A DNA stretch of 64,000 nt from the NCBI GenBank assembly GCA_038040485.1, contig JBBPIE010000009.1, forward strand, positions 145,073 through 209,072, read 5' to 3'. The stretch comes from Onstottus_B arcticum (lineage in GTDB: Bacteria; Acidobacteriota; Blastocatellia; UBA7656). Below the pieces are notes generated by a model. It saw nothing but the letters and a program-made list of their open reading frames with translations, was not told the origin of the DNA and ran no database searches. The translations under genes were made by a program, and so were the position numbers. Below, piece after piece: positions 53,658 to 63,008 of the stretch; the stretch's first letter is position 1; the number at the start of each line of letters is the position of its first letter.

Positions 53658-54551
53658 ATGACGGTAAAGGGTTACCTGTTTATCGCGCTCGGCGCGTTCG
53701 GCCTCTTCTATTTGATCACCTGGTGGTCAGCGATCCGCCGCAATCGCCGGGTGGAACCGAGCGCACCCACACTGCTGCAATCCGGCATCGGTTTCATAAC
53801 GAACTTCTTCGACACGCTGGGCATCGGTTCATTCGCCACCACTACTTCCCTCTTCAGGTTTCGAAAAGTCGTCCGCGATGAACACATCCCGGGCACGCTC
53901 AACGTCGGTCACACGCCGCCTACGATTGTGCAAGCGCTGATCTACATCTCGATCATCCAGGTCGATATGAAGACGCTGGTGCTGATGATCGCCGCGGCAG
54001 TCCTGGGCGCGTGGCTTGGCGCGGGCGTCGTTGCCGGCTGGGAGCGCCGCAAGATACAAATCGGGATGGGAGCCGCGCTTCTGGTAGCCGCAACTCTGAT
54101 GCTGATGACGCAACTGAATCTGTTCCCCGGCGGAGGCGAGGCGCTCGGTCTCGAAGGAACCCGCCTTGGGATTGGGATCGTTGGGAACTTCATCCTTGGC
54201 GCGCTGATGTCGCTGGGGATCGGTCTCTATGCACCGTGTTTGATCCTGATCAGCCTGCTTGGGATGGCGCCGCTCACTGCCTTTCCGATAATGATGGGCT
54301 CGTGCGCGTTTCTTATGCCGGTGGCGAGCGCTCGGTTCATAAGGAAAGGCAGCTACGACCTGCGCGCGGCGTTAGGGCTTGCGCTCGGGGGAATACCCGC
54401 AGTTCTGATCGCCGCGTTCATCGTCAAGTCGTTGCCACTCTCGGCGGTTCGATGGCTGGTTGTGGTAGTCGTGGTGTTCACGTCGGTGGCAATGCTGCGT
54501 TCAGCGATGCTTAGACAGCAAGAGCACGCCCGAGAAAAAGACGCCGCCTGA
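53658..54551 (+). CDS. TauE/SafE-family membrane transporter
   Basis: 297 residues with about eight helices. The pattern VGVSxxxLxxP-like GFITNFFDTLGIGSFATTTS in the first half and SLGIGLYAPCLILISLLGMA in the second is typical of sulfite/anion exporters of the TauE/SafE family. Substrate is not readable; no sulfur gene is adjacent. ATG at 53658. Confidence 0.85.
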   Translation: MTVKGYLFIALGAFGLFYLITWWSAIRRNRRVEPSAPTLLQSGIGFITNFFDTLGIGSFATTTSLFRFRKVVRDEHIPGTLNVGHTPPTIVQALIYISIIQVDMKTLVLMIAAAVLGAWLGAGVVAGWERRKIQIGMGAALLVAATLMLMTQLNLFPGGGEALGLEGTRLGIGIVGNFILGALMSLGIGLYAPCLILISLLGMAPLTAFPIMMGSCAFLMPVASARFIRKGSYDLRAALGLALGGIPAVLIAAFIVKSLPLSAVRWLVVVVVVFTSVAMLRSAMLRQQEHAREKDAA

Positions 54552-54627
54552 CGACCGTGACCCTCAACCCTAGAGCGACCGGCCTTGAGGGTCTCGTGTT
54601 AATATGTTGGCGGCTAGCGAGAAAACC

Positions 54628-54990
54628 ATGGGACTTATTCATGTGACAACAACCTTGCGAGCGAGCGAAAAGGCGCGAAAGAAATACGCCGCCGAGTTTT
54701 TGGTGGATACGGGAGCGACCGATAGCCTCGCGCCTGCGAATGAACTAAGAAAAGCAGGTATCAAACCGCGCGGACGAATGGCTTATGAATTGGCGGACGG
54801 GCGAACAGTGGAATACGATTTCGGTTTGGCTGAGATCGAGTTCATGGGAGAACTCACGTCTTGCCGAGTGATCTTCGGCCCCGATAACGCCGAACCGCTT
54901 TTGGGAGTTACTGCTTTGGAATCGGTCGGCATCTTGGTGGACCCGACCACTCGCACGCTGAAACGAATGCCAGCCATCTCTTTGAAATAG
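54628..54990 (+). CDS. Clan AA (retropepsin-like) aspartic protease
   Basis: 120 residues. Active site EFLVDTGATDSLAPANELR with intact D-T-G, then a long hairpin and EPLLGVTALESVGILVDPTT, as in the small bacterial clan AA family. Dimeric protease predicted; target unknown. It is next to the GNAT/DUF1778 TA pair (convergent; they meet with no gap). A second clan AA gene is at 45313. Confidence 0.82.
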   Translation: MGLIHVTTTLRASEKARKKYAAEFLVDTGATDSLAPANELRKAGIKPRGRMAYELADGRTVEYDFGLAEIEFMGELTSCRVIFGPDNAEPLLGVTALESVGILVDPTTRTLKRMPAISLK

Positions 54991-55494
54991 CTAGTCTCGT
55001 GCGCGCAAGGTGAGCTTACGTATCGCCGCGATGCTCTTAAACATCCGGAGCTGACTAGGAAACCGAACGAAGTCATGCTGTTCATACCATTTTGCTAGCC
55101 GTTCGTTTCTAGCATCGAGCATCATCGCCCGAATGCCACTCCGGCGCGAAATCTCATCGGCCCTCGCTTGAGCGTCCATCAACAGCAACTCACCAAGACG
55201 ACGTCCGTGAAAAGCTCTGTCAACTCCGAGCTGTCCGAGCAGGACCACCGGGATGGTTCGCTTGATCTTCGGCTTGTCTTTAGGGATGTCTTCTTGATGC
55301 ACCTGCCGCATTGCAAGGGTGTGATAGCCGATGATCCGAGTCGGGTCGGCCTCATCGTCGATCAAAACCATCGTTCGACTCATGTCTTTTTCGTGGTCCT
55401 GCAGAGCTTGCTCCCGAAGAAACCGGTTGACCTCGTCATCGCCACAGTCGAATAGCTTACGGTTATGGTGTCGGGAGATAGGCTCAATTATCAA
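54991..55494 (-). CDS. GNAT-family acetyltransferase toxin (TacT-like)
   Basis: 167 residues. Start pattern RKLFDCGDDEVNRFLREQAL and acetyl-CoA loop LGQLGVDRAFHGRRLGELLL, and C-terminal WYEQHDFVRFP, as in TA-linked acetyltransferases that block aminoacyl-tRNA. It overlaps the DUF1778 gene by 11 nt. Confidence 0.9.
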   Translation of the reverse strand: MIIEPISRHHNRKLFDCGDDEVNRFLREQALQDHEKDMSRTMVLIDDEADPTRIIGYHTLAMRQVHQEDIPKDKPKIKRTIPVVLLGQLGVDRAFHGRRLGELLLMDAQARADEISRRSGIRAMMLDARNERLAKWYEQHDFVRFPSQLRMFKSIAAIRKLTLRARD

Positions 55495-55807
55495 CTTGGT
55501 ATCTCACACCTTTGCGGCGACCCTTCTGGTATCGCTTGGCACCGGCGCGTGAGCGCTTGGAGGGCTTATGGTCATCGGCAAGAGCGTTCAGGAAGAACTG
55601 GTATTCATCGCTGGTGAGCAAGATTGTGTCGTGCCTTGCGAGGATTTGATCAGCCTTTTCACTTAGAGCAGAGACGGCAAAGTCGGTCAGACCCTGGCCG
55701 GTAATGGCGGCGGCACGAGCCACTCGGGCCTTGATCTTGGTGTCCAGGCGGAAGTGCATTCGATCCTTATCGCTAGTCTGCGTTTTCTTTGGGTCAACTG
55801 TCGCCAT
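55484..55807 (-). CDS. DUF1778 antitoxin (TacA-like)
   Basis: 107 residues. Ribbon-helix-helix core MHFRLDTKIKARVARAAAIT with GLTDFAVSALSEKADQIL, then toxin-binding SDEYQFFLNAL. The tail is unusually long and basic (KPSKRSRAGAKRYQKGRRKG). It would repress the operon and bind the GNAT toxin. Confidence 0.9.
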   Translation of the reverse strand: MATVDPKKTQTSDKDRMHFRLDTKIKARVARAAAITGQGLTDFAVSALSEKADQILARHDTILLTSDEYQFFLNALADDHKPSKRSRAGAKRYQKGRRKGVRYQVDN

Positions 55808-55933
55808 ATTTTCGAAGCTCCTCGCGTGTGGCAGATTGCCACCAACAGAGATTATGCGGATTCAGCGGGCAGTTCTCAAGCGCCTATTTTGAGAGCGTCG
55901 GCGCAAGGGGTGATGAGTTCTAAAAAGACCTAT

Positions 55934-56506
55934 TCAAGATTTCCCTAACATCCGTGACCAGAAGCCTCGCTTTGCGGCGTTCGGGTTTCGCTTCGCTTCG
56001 TCCCTTACATAGCCGTCCGGGTCTTTGACCAATGGCTCCAATACTTCAGACGGCGTCTTCTCGTTGTGAGCCACACCCCATCGAACGAAGTTTACCGAGT
56101 CTGTTGAGAGGCTTTCCAAATCCTCCACAGTCACGTTGTTGTTCTCAGCGACTGCCATGCGGACGGCCGAGACTGAATCTGCGGAGAGAGTGTGAAGAAT
56201 CTCAGAGGAGGTTCGAACGTTGTCGGCTACTGCCTCTCTGACCGCTGCTGATTCGTCGAGCGAGAGGACCTCGAGTACGGAAAGCGATCTGGCGGCCGAG
56301 GCGATTGTCAGGCGGGAGCTCGGACAGTGTTGAACGAGCAAGAGCAAGTCTTCATCCGTGAGACTGCTCGCCCAGTCTCGCTCGATTCGGAAGTCGAAGC
56401 CGCCGCCGGCGATCTCTTCGCGGTGTTGGCCTATGAACTTGACGAAGTCGTCCCAGTCTTCGGGGACGATTGTGGGGGGTTGAGGATTGTCCTGGGGGTT
56501 ATCCAT
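55934..56506 (-). CDS. Leucine-rich-repeat-variant (LRV)-like protein
   Basis: 190 residues. Residues about 80-170 are three to four 24-residue repeats of the type LSxDxxxxVRxAVAxNxxT (DESAAVREAVADNVRTSSEI, DSVSAVRMAVAENNNVTVED, DSVNFVRWGVAHNEKTPSEV), an alpha-alpha protein-binding solenoid. The N-terminus is acidic. ATG at 56506 is the first good start, with no strong ribosome site. Function unknown; a binding role is inferred. Confidence 0.75.
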   Translation of the reverse strand: MDNPQDNPQPPTIVPEDWDDFVKFIGQHREEIAGGGFDFRIERDWASSLTDEDLLLLVQHCPSSRLTIASAARSLSVLEVLSLDESAAVREAVADNVRTSSEILHTLSADSVSAVRMAVAENNNVTVEDLESLSTDSVNFVRWGVAHNEKTPSEVLEPLVKDPDGYVRDEAKRNPNAAKRGFWSRMLGKS

Positions 56507-56617
56507 GTTGGCGAACCAGTTACCATCTAGCTGGTCCGCCTCGTACCAGCTCAAACTGCCGTGTCCCAGTCTCGAAACGACTGTCAACGATCGGCAACCT
56601 CAGGTGGTGAGTCCGTT

Positions 56618-56687
56618 TCAGAGTACAAGCTTCAGCTTGCTCTTTCCACCGCGCGGACGTGAGAAGCAAGCTAAAGCTTGAACTCTG
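56618..56687. repeat. Imperfect inverted repeat with internal palindromes
   Basis: CAGAGTACAAGCTTCAGCTT...GCT pairs with AGC...AAGCTAAAGCTTGAACTCTG. Each arm holds an AAGCTTyAGCTT near-palindrome, like the AGACTTTAGTCT core of the 24547 element. Confidence 0.75.
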
Positions 56688-56717
56688 AACCACGCTGATC
56701 CACTCACCGAACGCACC

Positions 56718-58103
<1,386 letters not shown>

Positions 58104-58226
58104 CGGCTTTCCAGCCTCCTCGAATTTTGCGCGTGATTTCGAGCGTTTTGAGCGCCGTCGCACTGTAGCAATCGCGCGAGAACGGTGTCAAGATGTGGGC
58201 CGGGCGAGATAGAAGAACGGTTCAGA

Positions 58227-59144
58227 ATGGCGGAACAAAAGAAGCAGACGGACCCCAACGACGATGCCTCGCTCGAAGCGATACATCGCCGCTTGCAGGA
58301 GTCCGCTAATCTCACCGCTGAGCCCGAGCCACGCGGCGCGTGGGAGCGTGTAAAGCTCGCCCGCCATTCAGACCGCCCCTACACGCTCGATTATGTCGAG
58401 CTGATCTTCACCGACTTTACCGAGACACACGGCGACCGCCGCTTTGGCGAAGACGCGGCGATCGTTGCCGGGTTTGCCAAGTTCAAAGGCGAGCCTTGCG
58501 TTGTGATCGGCCATCAAAAAGGCCGGACGATGCGCCAGCGGCAGCAGCGAAACTTCGGGATGCCAAAACCCGAAGGCTACCGCAAAGCGCTGCGGGTGAT
58601 GAAGCTGGCCGAGAAGTTCAATCGCCCGATCTTCACCCTGATCGACACGCCCGGCGCATATCCCGGGATCGACGCCGAGGAACGCGGACAGGCGGAAGCG
58701 ATTGCGTACAACTTGCGCGAGATGGCCAAGCTTCGGGTGCCAGTCATCGTGACCGTTACGGGCGAAGGCGGGTCCGGCGGCGCGCTTGCGATCGGATTGG
58801 GCGACCGCGTGACGATGCTCGAAAACTCTATTTACTCGGTGATCACACCCGAGGGTTGTGCTTCGATCTTGTGGCGCGATCAAGCATTCGCCGAAGACGC
58901 CGCGCGCGCGTTGAGATTGACCGCTCCCGATCTGCTCAAGTTCGGTTTGATCGACGCAATAATTCCGGAGCCCGAGGGCGGAGCGCACTCCGACCATCAG
59001 AGGATGGCCGAGCTGCTGAGCGAAAGCCTTGAGCAATCGCTCGAAACCGTGCGTCATCTCAGCAACGAGGAGCGAGTCGCCCGCCGCTACGAAAAGTTTC
59101 GCAAGATGGGCGAGTTCGAAGAGCGCACGCAGCAGCCCCGCTAG
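58227..59144 (+). CDS. accA: Acetyl-CoA carboxylase carboxyltransferase subunit alpha
   Basis: 305 residues. RPYTLDYVELIFTDFTETHG, GHQKGRTMRQRQQRNFGMPK, LIDTPGAYPGIDAEERGQAE and TGEGGSGGALAIGLGDRVTM are all AccA hallmarks. With AccD it moves the carboxyl group from biotin to acetyl-CoA. accD is not in the window. An upstream in-frame GTG-like start at 58185 is unlikely. Confidence 0.96.
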   Translation: MAEQKKQTDPNDDASLEAIHRRLQESANLTAEPEPRGAWERVKLARHSDRPYTLDYVELIFTDFTETHGDRRFGEDAAIVAGFAKFKGEPCVVIGHQKGRTMRQRQQRNFGMPKPEGYRKALRVMKLAEKFNRPIFTLIDTPGAYPGIDAEERGQAEAIAYNLREMAKLRVPVIVTVTGEGGSGGALAIGLGDRVTMLENSIYSVITPEGCASILWRDQAFAEDAARALRLTAPDLLKFGLIDAIIPEPEGGAHSDHQRMAELLSESLEQSLETVRHLSNEERVARRYEKFRKMGEFEERTQQPR

Positions 59145-59220
59145 CAAAACGCGGACTAGGGAACACATCAACGGAACACAGTGTGGATTGTTCTTGCGCC
59201 GCCACCGAAATCAAGAGGCG

Positions 59221-59862
59221 ATGAACTTCGACTGCTTTCTTTTTGACTTCGACGGAACGCTTGCTTATTCGGAGCCCGCGTATCGCGCGGCCTTTCTTCA
59301 CTCGATCGAGCGGCACACCGGCGTTCTGCCGAAGGAAATCGAGTTCAGCGATTTCTGGAACGTCACGCCTCACGAAGTCCTCAAACGTTATGGCGAAGAA
59401 CTGCTCGAAGAGATGTTTGCCAGCTTCGAAGAGCATTACTACGCCACGCATCACAATCATCTGATCGCCTACAAAGGCATCGAAGAGCTGCTGTCATCGT
59501 TGACCGCGCAAGGAGCAAGCGTCGGAATCGTATCGCTCAAGCCTCGCCGCGCGGGTGAGCTCGAGCTGGACATAATCGGGCTGCGAAGACTTGTGGGGTT
59601 TGCGGTGTGGGGTGACGACGTTGCGCGGCCAAAGCCCGAACCCGACGGCGTGCTGCGCGCGTTGGAAGAGTTCGGCGCCGACCCGGAGACGACGCTGGTC
59701 ATCGGCGACAGCCCGGCTGACATCTTGATGGGCCGCGCGGCCGGCGCGCGAACGGCGGCTGCGCTTTGGGGAGGATCGACCCGCGAGCGCTTGCTTGCCG
59801 CCGCTCCGGACCTGACGATTGATTCTCCGAGCGACTTTCTGCGGGCGATCACAACCCAGTGA
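59221..59862 (+). CDS. HAD-superfamily phosphatase (phosphoglycolate phosphatase-like)
   Basis: 213 residues. Motif I FLFDFDGTLAYSEPAY (catalytic Asp pair), helical cap, motif II VGIVSLKPRR, motif III lysine in ARPKPEPDGVLRALEEFG and motif IV VIGDSPADILMGRAAGARTA. It resembles PpaX/Gph-type phosphatases. ATG at 59221 follows AGAGG. Confidence 0.9.
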   Translation: MNFDCFLFDFDGTLAYSEPAYRAAFLHSIERHTGVLPKEIEFSDFWNVTPHEVLKRYGEELLEEMFASFEEHYYATHHNHLIAYKGIEELLSSLTAQGASVGIVSLKPRRAGELELDIIGLRRLVGFAVWGDDVARPKPEPDGVLRALEEFGADPETTLVIGDSPADILMGRAAGARTAAALWGGSTRERLLAAAPDLTIDSPSDFLRAITTQ

Positions 59863-59889
59863 TTGCAAGCTCGCACTCAGTTCTTAGCG

Positions 59890-60198
59890 CTAAACTCCCC
59901 ACTTTCCGACGACGATGCCGATGATCACGCCGCCGACTGCTCCCATCACCAGGATTGGAACAAATGCCTTCGTGATAATCGCGTCCGGCAGACTCAGCAA
60001 CAACCCAAATAGCAACCCCTGCGCCCACGCCGGCATGTTTAGGTGCGCTGCTCCGATCACGAAACCGATCGCAAACCTGTTGATAAATGCTCCGGTCATC
60101 GCGGCCGTCTTGTCGTCGAATTTCAGCGGGATCATCGTCGCCACTGCGACTAATCCGAAGACAACCCCGCAAATTGCGCCTAGTGTCGTTCTCGACAT
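59890..60198 (-). CDS. Small membrane protein of unknown function
   Basis: 102 residues, three to four hydrophobic segments (LGAICGVVFGLVAVATMI, INRFAIGFVIGAAHL, WAQGLLFGLLLSLPDAII, ILVMGAVGGVIIGIVVG). GGAGG nine bases before the ATG. No family recognised. Confidence 0.75.
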   Translation of the reverse strand: MSRTTLGAICGVVFGLVAVATMIPLKFDDKTAAMTGAFINRFAIGFVIGAAHLNMPAWAQGLLFGLLLSLPDAIITKAFVPILVMGAVGGVIIGIVVGKWGV

Positions 60199-60321
60199 TG
60201 ATGTCTGCCTCCAGTCAGAAAGTGGTGTCGCCGCCGGAGCCTTTGACGGGCGGTTGTTTTTTATTGTGGGTACACCGGAATGTCAAGTGGAGCCGGCGTG
60301 AGGTAGTGGGGTTTTAGTGTG

Positions 60322-60349
60322 TTGACGGTAGGTGATTCACCTATATACA
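60322..60349 (+). promoter_or_regulatory. Promoter with palindromic operator of the Panacea operon
   Basis: TTGACG (60322-60327), 16-nt spacer and TATACA (60344-60349). The spacer is a near-complete 15-bp palindrome, TAGGTGA-T-TCACCTA at 60329-60343. A repressor bound there would cover both boxes. The rest of the 280-nt gap holds no gene. Confidence 0.65.
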
Positions 60350-60479
60350 CTGTGTCTGAATGTGCAACCCCGCCGGGCTTGGAATGTGGTACCCGGCCAC
60401 CAGCCTTGACTGCGTGTCATAAAGGGTCAACTGGCACATTGGTGGTTTACGCTTTCCAATCCAAGGAGGAAACGCGCCT

Positions 60480-61046
60480 ATGAACGCCCGCTATCGCAAA
60501 GAAAAAGCCTTTAACGCTATTATTTACTTTTTGGAGCACACGAGTATGTGCCACAAAAAGAAAACCTATAAGCTTCTATGGCTTTTAGACTCAGAGCATT
60601 TCCAGATTATTGGTCGAAGCATCACCGGTTATCAGTATTTTGCTTGGAAGATGGGGCCAGTACCAACGGAGCTACATGAAGCTATCGAATCACGGGACGA
60701 TGCTGAGTTTGAGGAGTTTTTCGATGTAGACCGGCGGGAGGATGGCAAGTATGTGACGATTACGCTTGTTCCAAAAGAGGGCAAGAGCTTCGATGAAAAG
60801 TACTTTTCAAGGAAAGAAATGGAACTGCTGGAAGACTTGTCCAGGCGCTACGATATGGCGACAGGGCAGGAAATGGAGGATTTGACTCACCGGCCGGGCA
60901 CGCCTTGGTATCAGGTATGGGAGATAGAGCACCGGAAGCAAGAGGCGATTCCCTATGAGTACGCATTATCTGGTCTAGCGTCCGAGGACAAAGATATTAT
61001 TACGAACATTGCCCACGAAAGAGAAGCATTTCTAGCAAATTATTAG
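60480..61046 (+). CDS. Panacea-domain (DUF4065/SocA-like) antitoxin
   Basis: 188 residues. AFNAIIYFLEHTSMCHKKKT, YKLLWLLDSEHFQIIGRSIT, GYQYFAWKMGPVPTELHEAI are the core Panacea-domain pattern. These proteins neutralise very different toxins encoded next to them and can act as chaperone-like antitoxins. GGAGG lies before the ATG. The gene and its partner are clearly less GC-rich than the neighbours, which suggests transfer. Confidence 0.88.
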   Translation: MNARYRKEKAFNAIIYFLEHTSMCHKKKTYKLLWLLDSEHFQIIGRSITGYQYFAWKMGPVPTELHEAIESRDDAEFEEFFDVDRREDGKYVTITLVPKEGKSFDEKYFSRKEMELLEDLSRRYDMATGQEMEDLTHRPGTPWYQVWEIEHRKQEAIPYEYALSGLASEDKDIITNIAHEREAFLANY

Positions 61047-61340
61047 ATGAACTGCGGGACGATTCTTCACGACAAACATTATCAGTTTACAAACGGCGAA
61101 TTCGGCGACAAGCTCGTAATCATCATATGCGAGTGCGGGACCGATCACTTAGCCCTCATCACAACCTCGCATGCCCATTCTAAAAATAACAAAGCCGGCT
61201 GTCAGATCGCTGACAGGCCTCCGAATTTCTTTCTTCGAGGAAAAACCTATTGGTTCGATCTGGATACTTGGGTTGAACTTCAAGAAGTCCACGAACTGCC
61301 CTTCTATATTCTAGGAACGAAAGAAAGGCGCTCTTACTGA
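61047..61340 (+). CDS. Panacea-associated putative toxin, probably frameshifted
   Basis: 97 residues as read. The ATG directly follows the antitoxin TAG (TAGATG). Segments KLVIIICECGTDHLALITTS and GKTYWFDLDTWVELQEVHEL suggest a small beta-barrel of PemK/MazF-like shape, without certain family. In the +1 frame an open, coding-like stretch begins inside the last codons and runs to a TAG at 61456-61458 (GALTEYRDALPPSLMKDILD ... LRTQRAKL), so the intact protein was probably about 136 residues. Cause: indel near 61315-61337 or a programmed shift. Confidence 0.7.
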   Translation: MNCGTILHDKHYQFTNGEFGDKLVIIICECGTDHLALITTSHAHSKNNKAGCQIADRPPNFFLRGKTYWFDLDTWVELQEVHELPFYILGTKERRSY

Positions 61341-61458
61341 ATACAGAGACGCATTACCCCCGTCGTTGATGAAAGACATATTGGACTGTGCTCTCCAGTC
61401 GCAATTTATTGATGAATATTACTTAGACTTCTTGAGGACACAGCGAGCCAAACTATAG
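61341..61458 (+). pseudogene. +1-frame continuation of the putative toxin
   Basis: 39 codons open in the frame starting at 61324, rich in helix formers (SLMKDILDCALQSQ, FIDEYYLDFLRTQR), ending TAG. No start site of its own. Confidence 0.6.
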
Positions 61459-61523
61459 ACAGCGAATACCCCCACTAGCCGTCGTGATGGCTCCGAACCG
61501 TCACACTCCTTCCAAACTTCCCC

Positions 61524-61555
61524 TTGACTCTAGACCTAGCTCCACGGTTTAAGAT
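61524..61555 (+). promoter_or_regulatory. MerR-type promoter with 20-bp spacer
   Basis: TTGACT (61524-61529), 20-nt spacer (CTAGACCTAGCTCCACGGTT) and TAAGAT (61550-61555). An overlong 19-20 bp spacer with a partly dyadic CTAGACCTAG centre is how MerR-family activators work. The merR start lies 7-10 nt after the -10 box, so the transcript may be nearly leaderless. Confidence 0.7.
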
Positions 61556-61561
61556 CTTCCT

Positions 61562-61987
61562 GTGATGCGATCCGGGCTGCGCATTGGTGAGATAGCTGAG
61601 CACGCTGGCGTCAGCGTGGATACGGTTCGCTACTACGAGAAGCGAAAGCTGCTGCCCCGTGCGACGCGCTCCGAAGGTGGCTTTCGTCTGTTCACCACCG
61701 ACGCGATCGAGCGCGTGCGATTCATAAGACAGGCACAGGACATAGGGTTTTCGCTTGATGAGATTCGTATGCTGGTGGCCGGCGGCGGCGCCGATGCATG
61801 CAGAAAAACCAGAGACCTGCTTCGGTCGAAGCTTGCGGAGACCGATCAACAGATAAAAGCGTTGCGGGCGTTCAACCGAACGCTGAGCCGTCACCTGCGA
61901 GCCTGCGAGGACGAGCTGGTCAGGCGCGGGGACGCCTCGAACTGCCCGGTCGTGCTTGAGATCGGCGATAAAGCCAGAAAGGGGTGA
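61562..61987 (+). CDS. MerR-family metal-responsive regulator
   Basis: 141 residues: winged helix GLRIGEIAEHAGVSVDTVRY with YYEKRKLLPRATRSEGGFR, then a dimerisation coiled coil. Cysteines at 80 and 115 keep the 35-residue spacing of Cys82/Cys117 in Tn501 MerR, and a third at 128 is in the metal loop (SNCPVV), so Hg(II) or a related soft metal (Pb, Cd) is the likely effector. GTG 61562 or ATG 61565 start. It probably controls itself and the selenoprotein gene 4 nt downstream. No merA, merT or merP in the window. Confidence 0.9.
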   Translation: MMRSGLRIGEIAEHAGVSVDTVRYYEKRKLLPRATRSEGGFRLFTTDAIERVRFIRQAQDIGFSLDEIRMLVAGGGADACRKTRDLLRSKLAETDQQIKALRAFNRTLSRHLRACEDELVRRGDASNCPVVLEIGDKARKG

Positions 61988-61991
61988 AGAG

Positions 61992-62972
61992 ATGAAGAAG
62001 CAACGAATTCGATATTCGTGGCTTGCCAGGTTAACACTGCTCACGGCAGCCATATTGGTCGGCATCAGCGCACCTTCGAGTAGCGGGGCTCAGACGGCTC
62101 GGCGGTCTGCTTCGGCGCGCCGCCATACTGTGGTTCCCACGCTTCGCAAGATTGACCCGCTGAAACGGGCATTTCAAGGTGACGCCGGGAGAGTCCGGTT
62201 GGTAACGATCCTTTCCCCGACCTGACCGGGGTGTCGTTGGGGGTTCTCCAAACTACAAAAAGTTTTGAAAGACGTTTCTGATGACCGGGTGAGGGTGTAC
62301 GTGATCTGGGACCCGATTTTTGGCGGCAGCTTTGACCGCGAGGCGAAGAAGCTCTCGGCCAGCTTCCCGGACAAGAGAGTGAGCTACTTCAAGGACCCCG
62401 AGTCTTTGGCGGGCAATCTCTGGGCTCGCGTTCTTGAAACACAAAATGAAAGAGAGATCGCGTGGGATGTGTATTTGCTCTATGGCGCCGATGCTCAATG
62501 GGAGACGGAACCGCCACAACCAGGGTTTTGGATGCACCAGCTTTGGGGCGTGACTAAGGCGCCCACGTTTGATGTACCGACATTCACAGCGAAGCTGAAA
62601 GATATGCTGGGCGAGATCAAGACATCCAACACAACCGAAGCCGCTCCTCTGAGCGACAGAGTCAAAATCGAGTTCCTTTACTTTCCCGAGTGCCCGGCGC
62701 ACAAACAGACTCTGGCAAATCTCAAGGCCGTTTTGCGCGAGACTGGGAGACGAGCAGACCTCAGCTTGATAGCCGTAACATCAGAGCAGCAAGCTGAGAA
62801 AGTCGGGTTTCAGGGCTCGCCGTCCATTCGGATTAATGGCAGAGACCTCGACGGAAGAAACGATGGCCATTCCTTTGCCTGCCGTGTCTACCGGGTAGGA
62901 GGTAAGCTGACCGCCATCCCAACAAAGCAGTTCATTCGGGAAAACTTGAGCTTTGTTTTGAGGGTCAAGTAA
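61992..62972 (+). CDS. Predicted selenoprotein: secreted two-domain thioredoxin-like protein with U-P-G-C
   Basis: 326 codons with one in-frame TGA at 62223-62225 (codon 78). Signal peptide LARLTLLTAAILVGISAPS; first Trx-like domain VRLVTILSPT-[TGA]-PGCRWGFSKLQKV, where the TGA holds the place of the first Cys in C-x-x-C; it continues VYVIWDPIFGGSFDREAKK and WDVYLLYGADAQWE. Second Trx-like domain from about residue 225: IEFLYFPECPAHKQTLANLK, GFQGSPSIRINGRDL and FACRVYR, typical of proteins near mercury-resistance genes. No other stop in the 249 codons after TGA, and a SECIS-like stem-loop follows. Behind merR by 4 nt. Alternative: a nonsense mutation in a Cys-containing gene. selA/B/C/D are not in the window. 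Confidence 0.75.
62237..62251 (+). promoter_or_regulatory. Candidate bacterial SECIS stem-loop
   Basis: TTGGGG / CTCCAA form a 6-bp stem (one G-T pair) with loop GTT, beginning 11 nt after the TGA. The E. coli fdhF upper stem-loop also lies 11 nt after its UGA and needs G-U in the loop. Inside the coding frame. Confidence 0.6.
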
Positions 62973-63008
62973 CTTCGTTCAAATAGACATGCGATCGGCG
63001 CCGCACTC

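Noticed and set aside
62265..62972. Separate gene starting at the TTG codon 62265
   Set aside because: It is in the same frame as the upstream signal-peptide frame, lacks a ribosome site and lacks the first strand of its own fold; the single TGA is better read as Sec.
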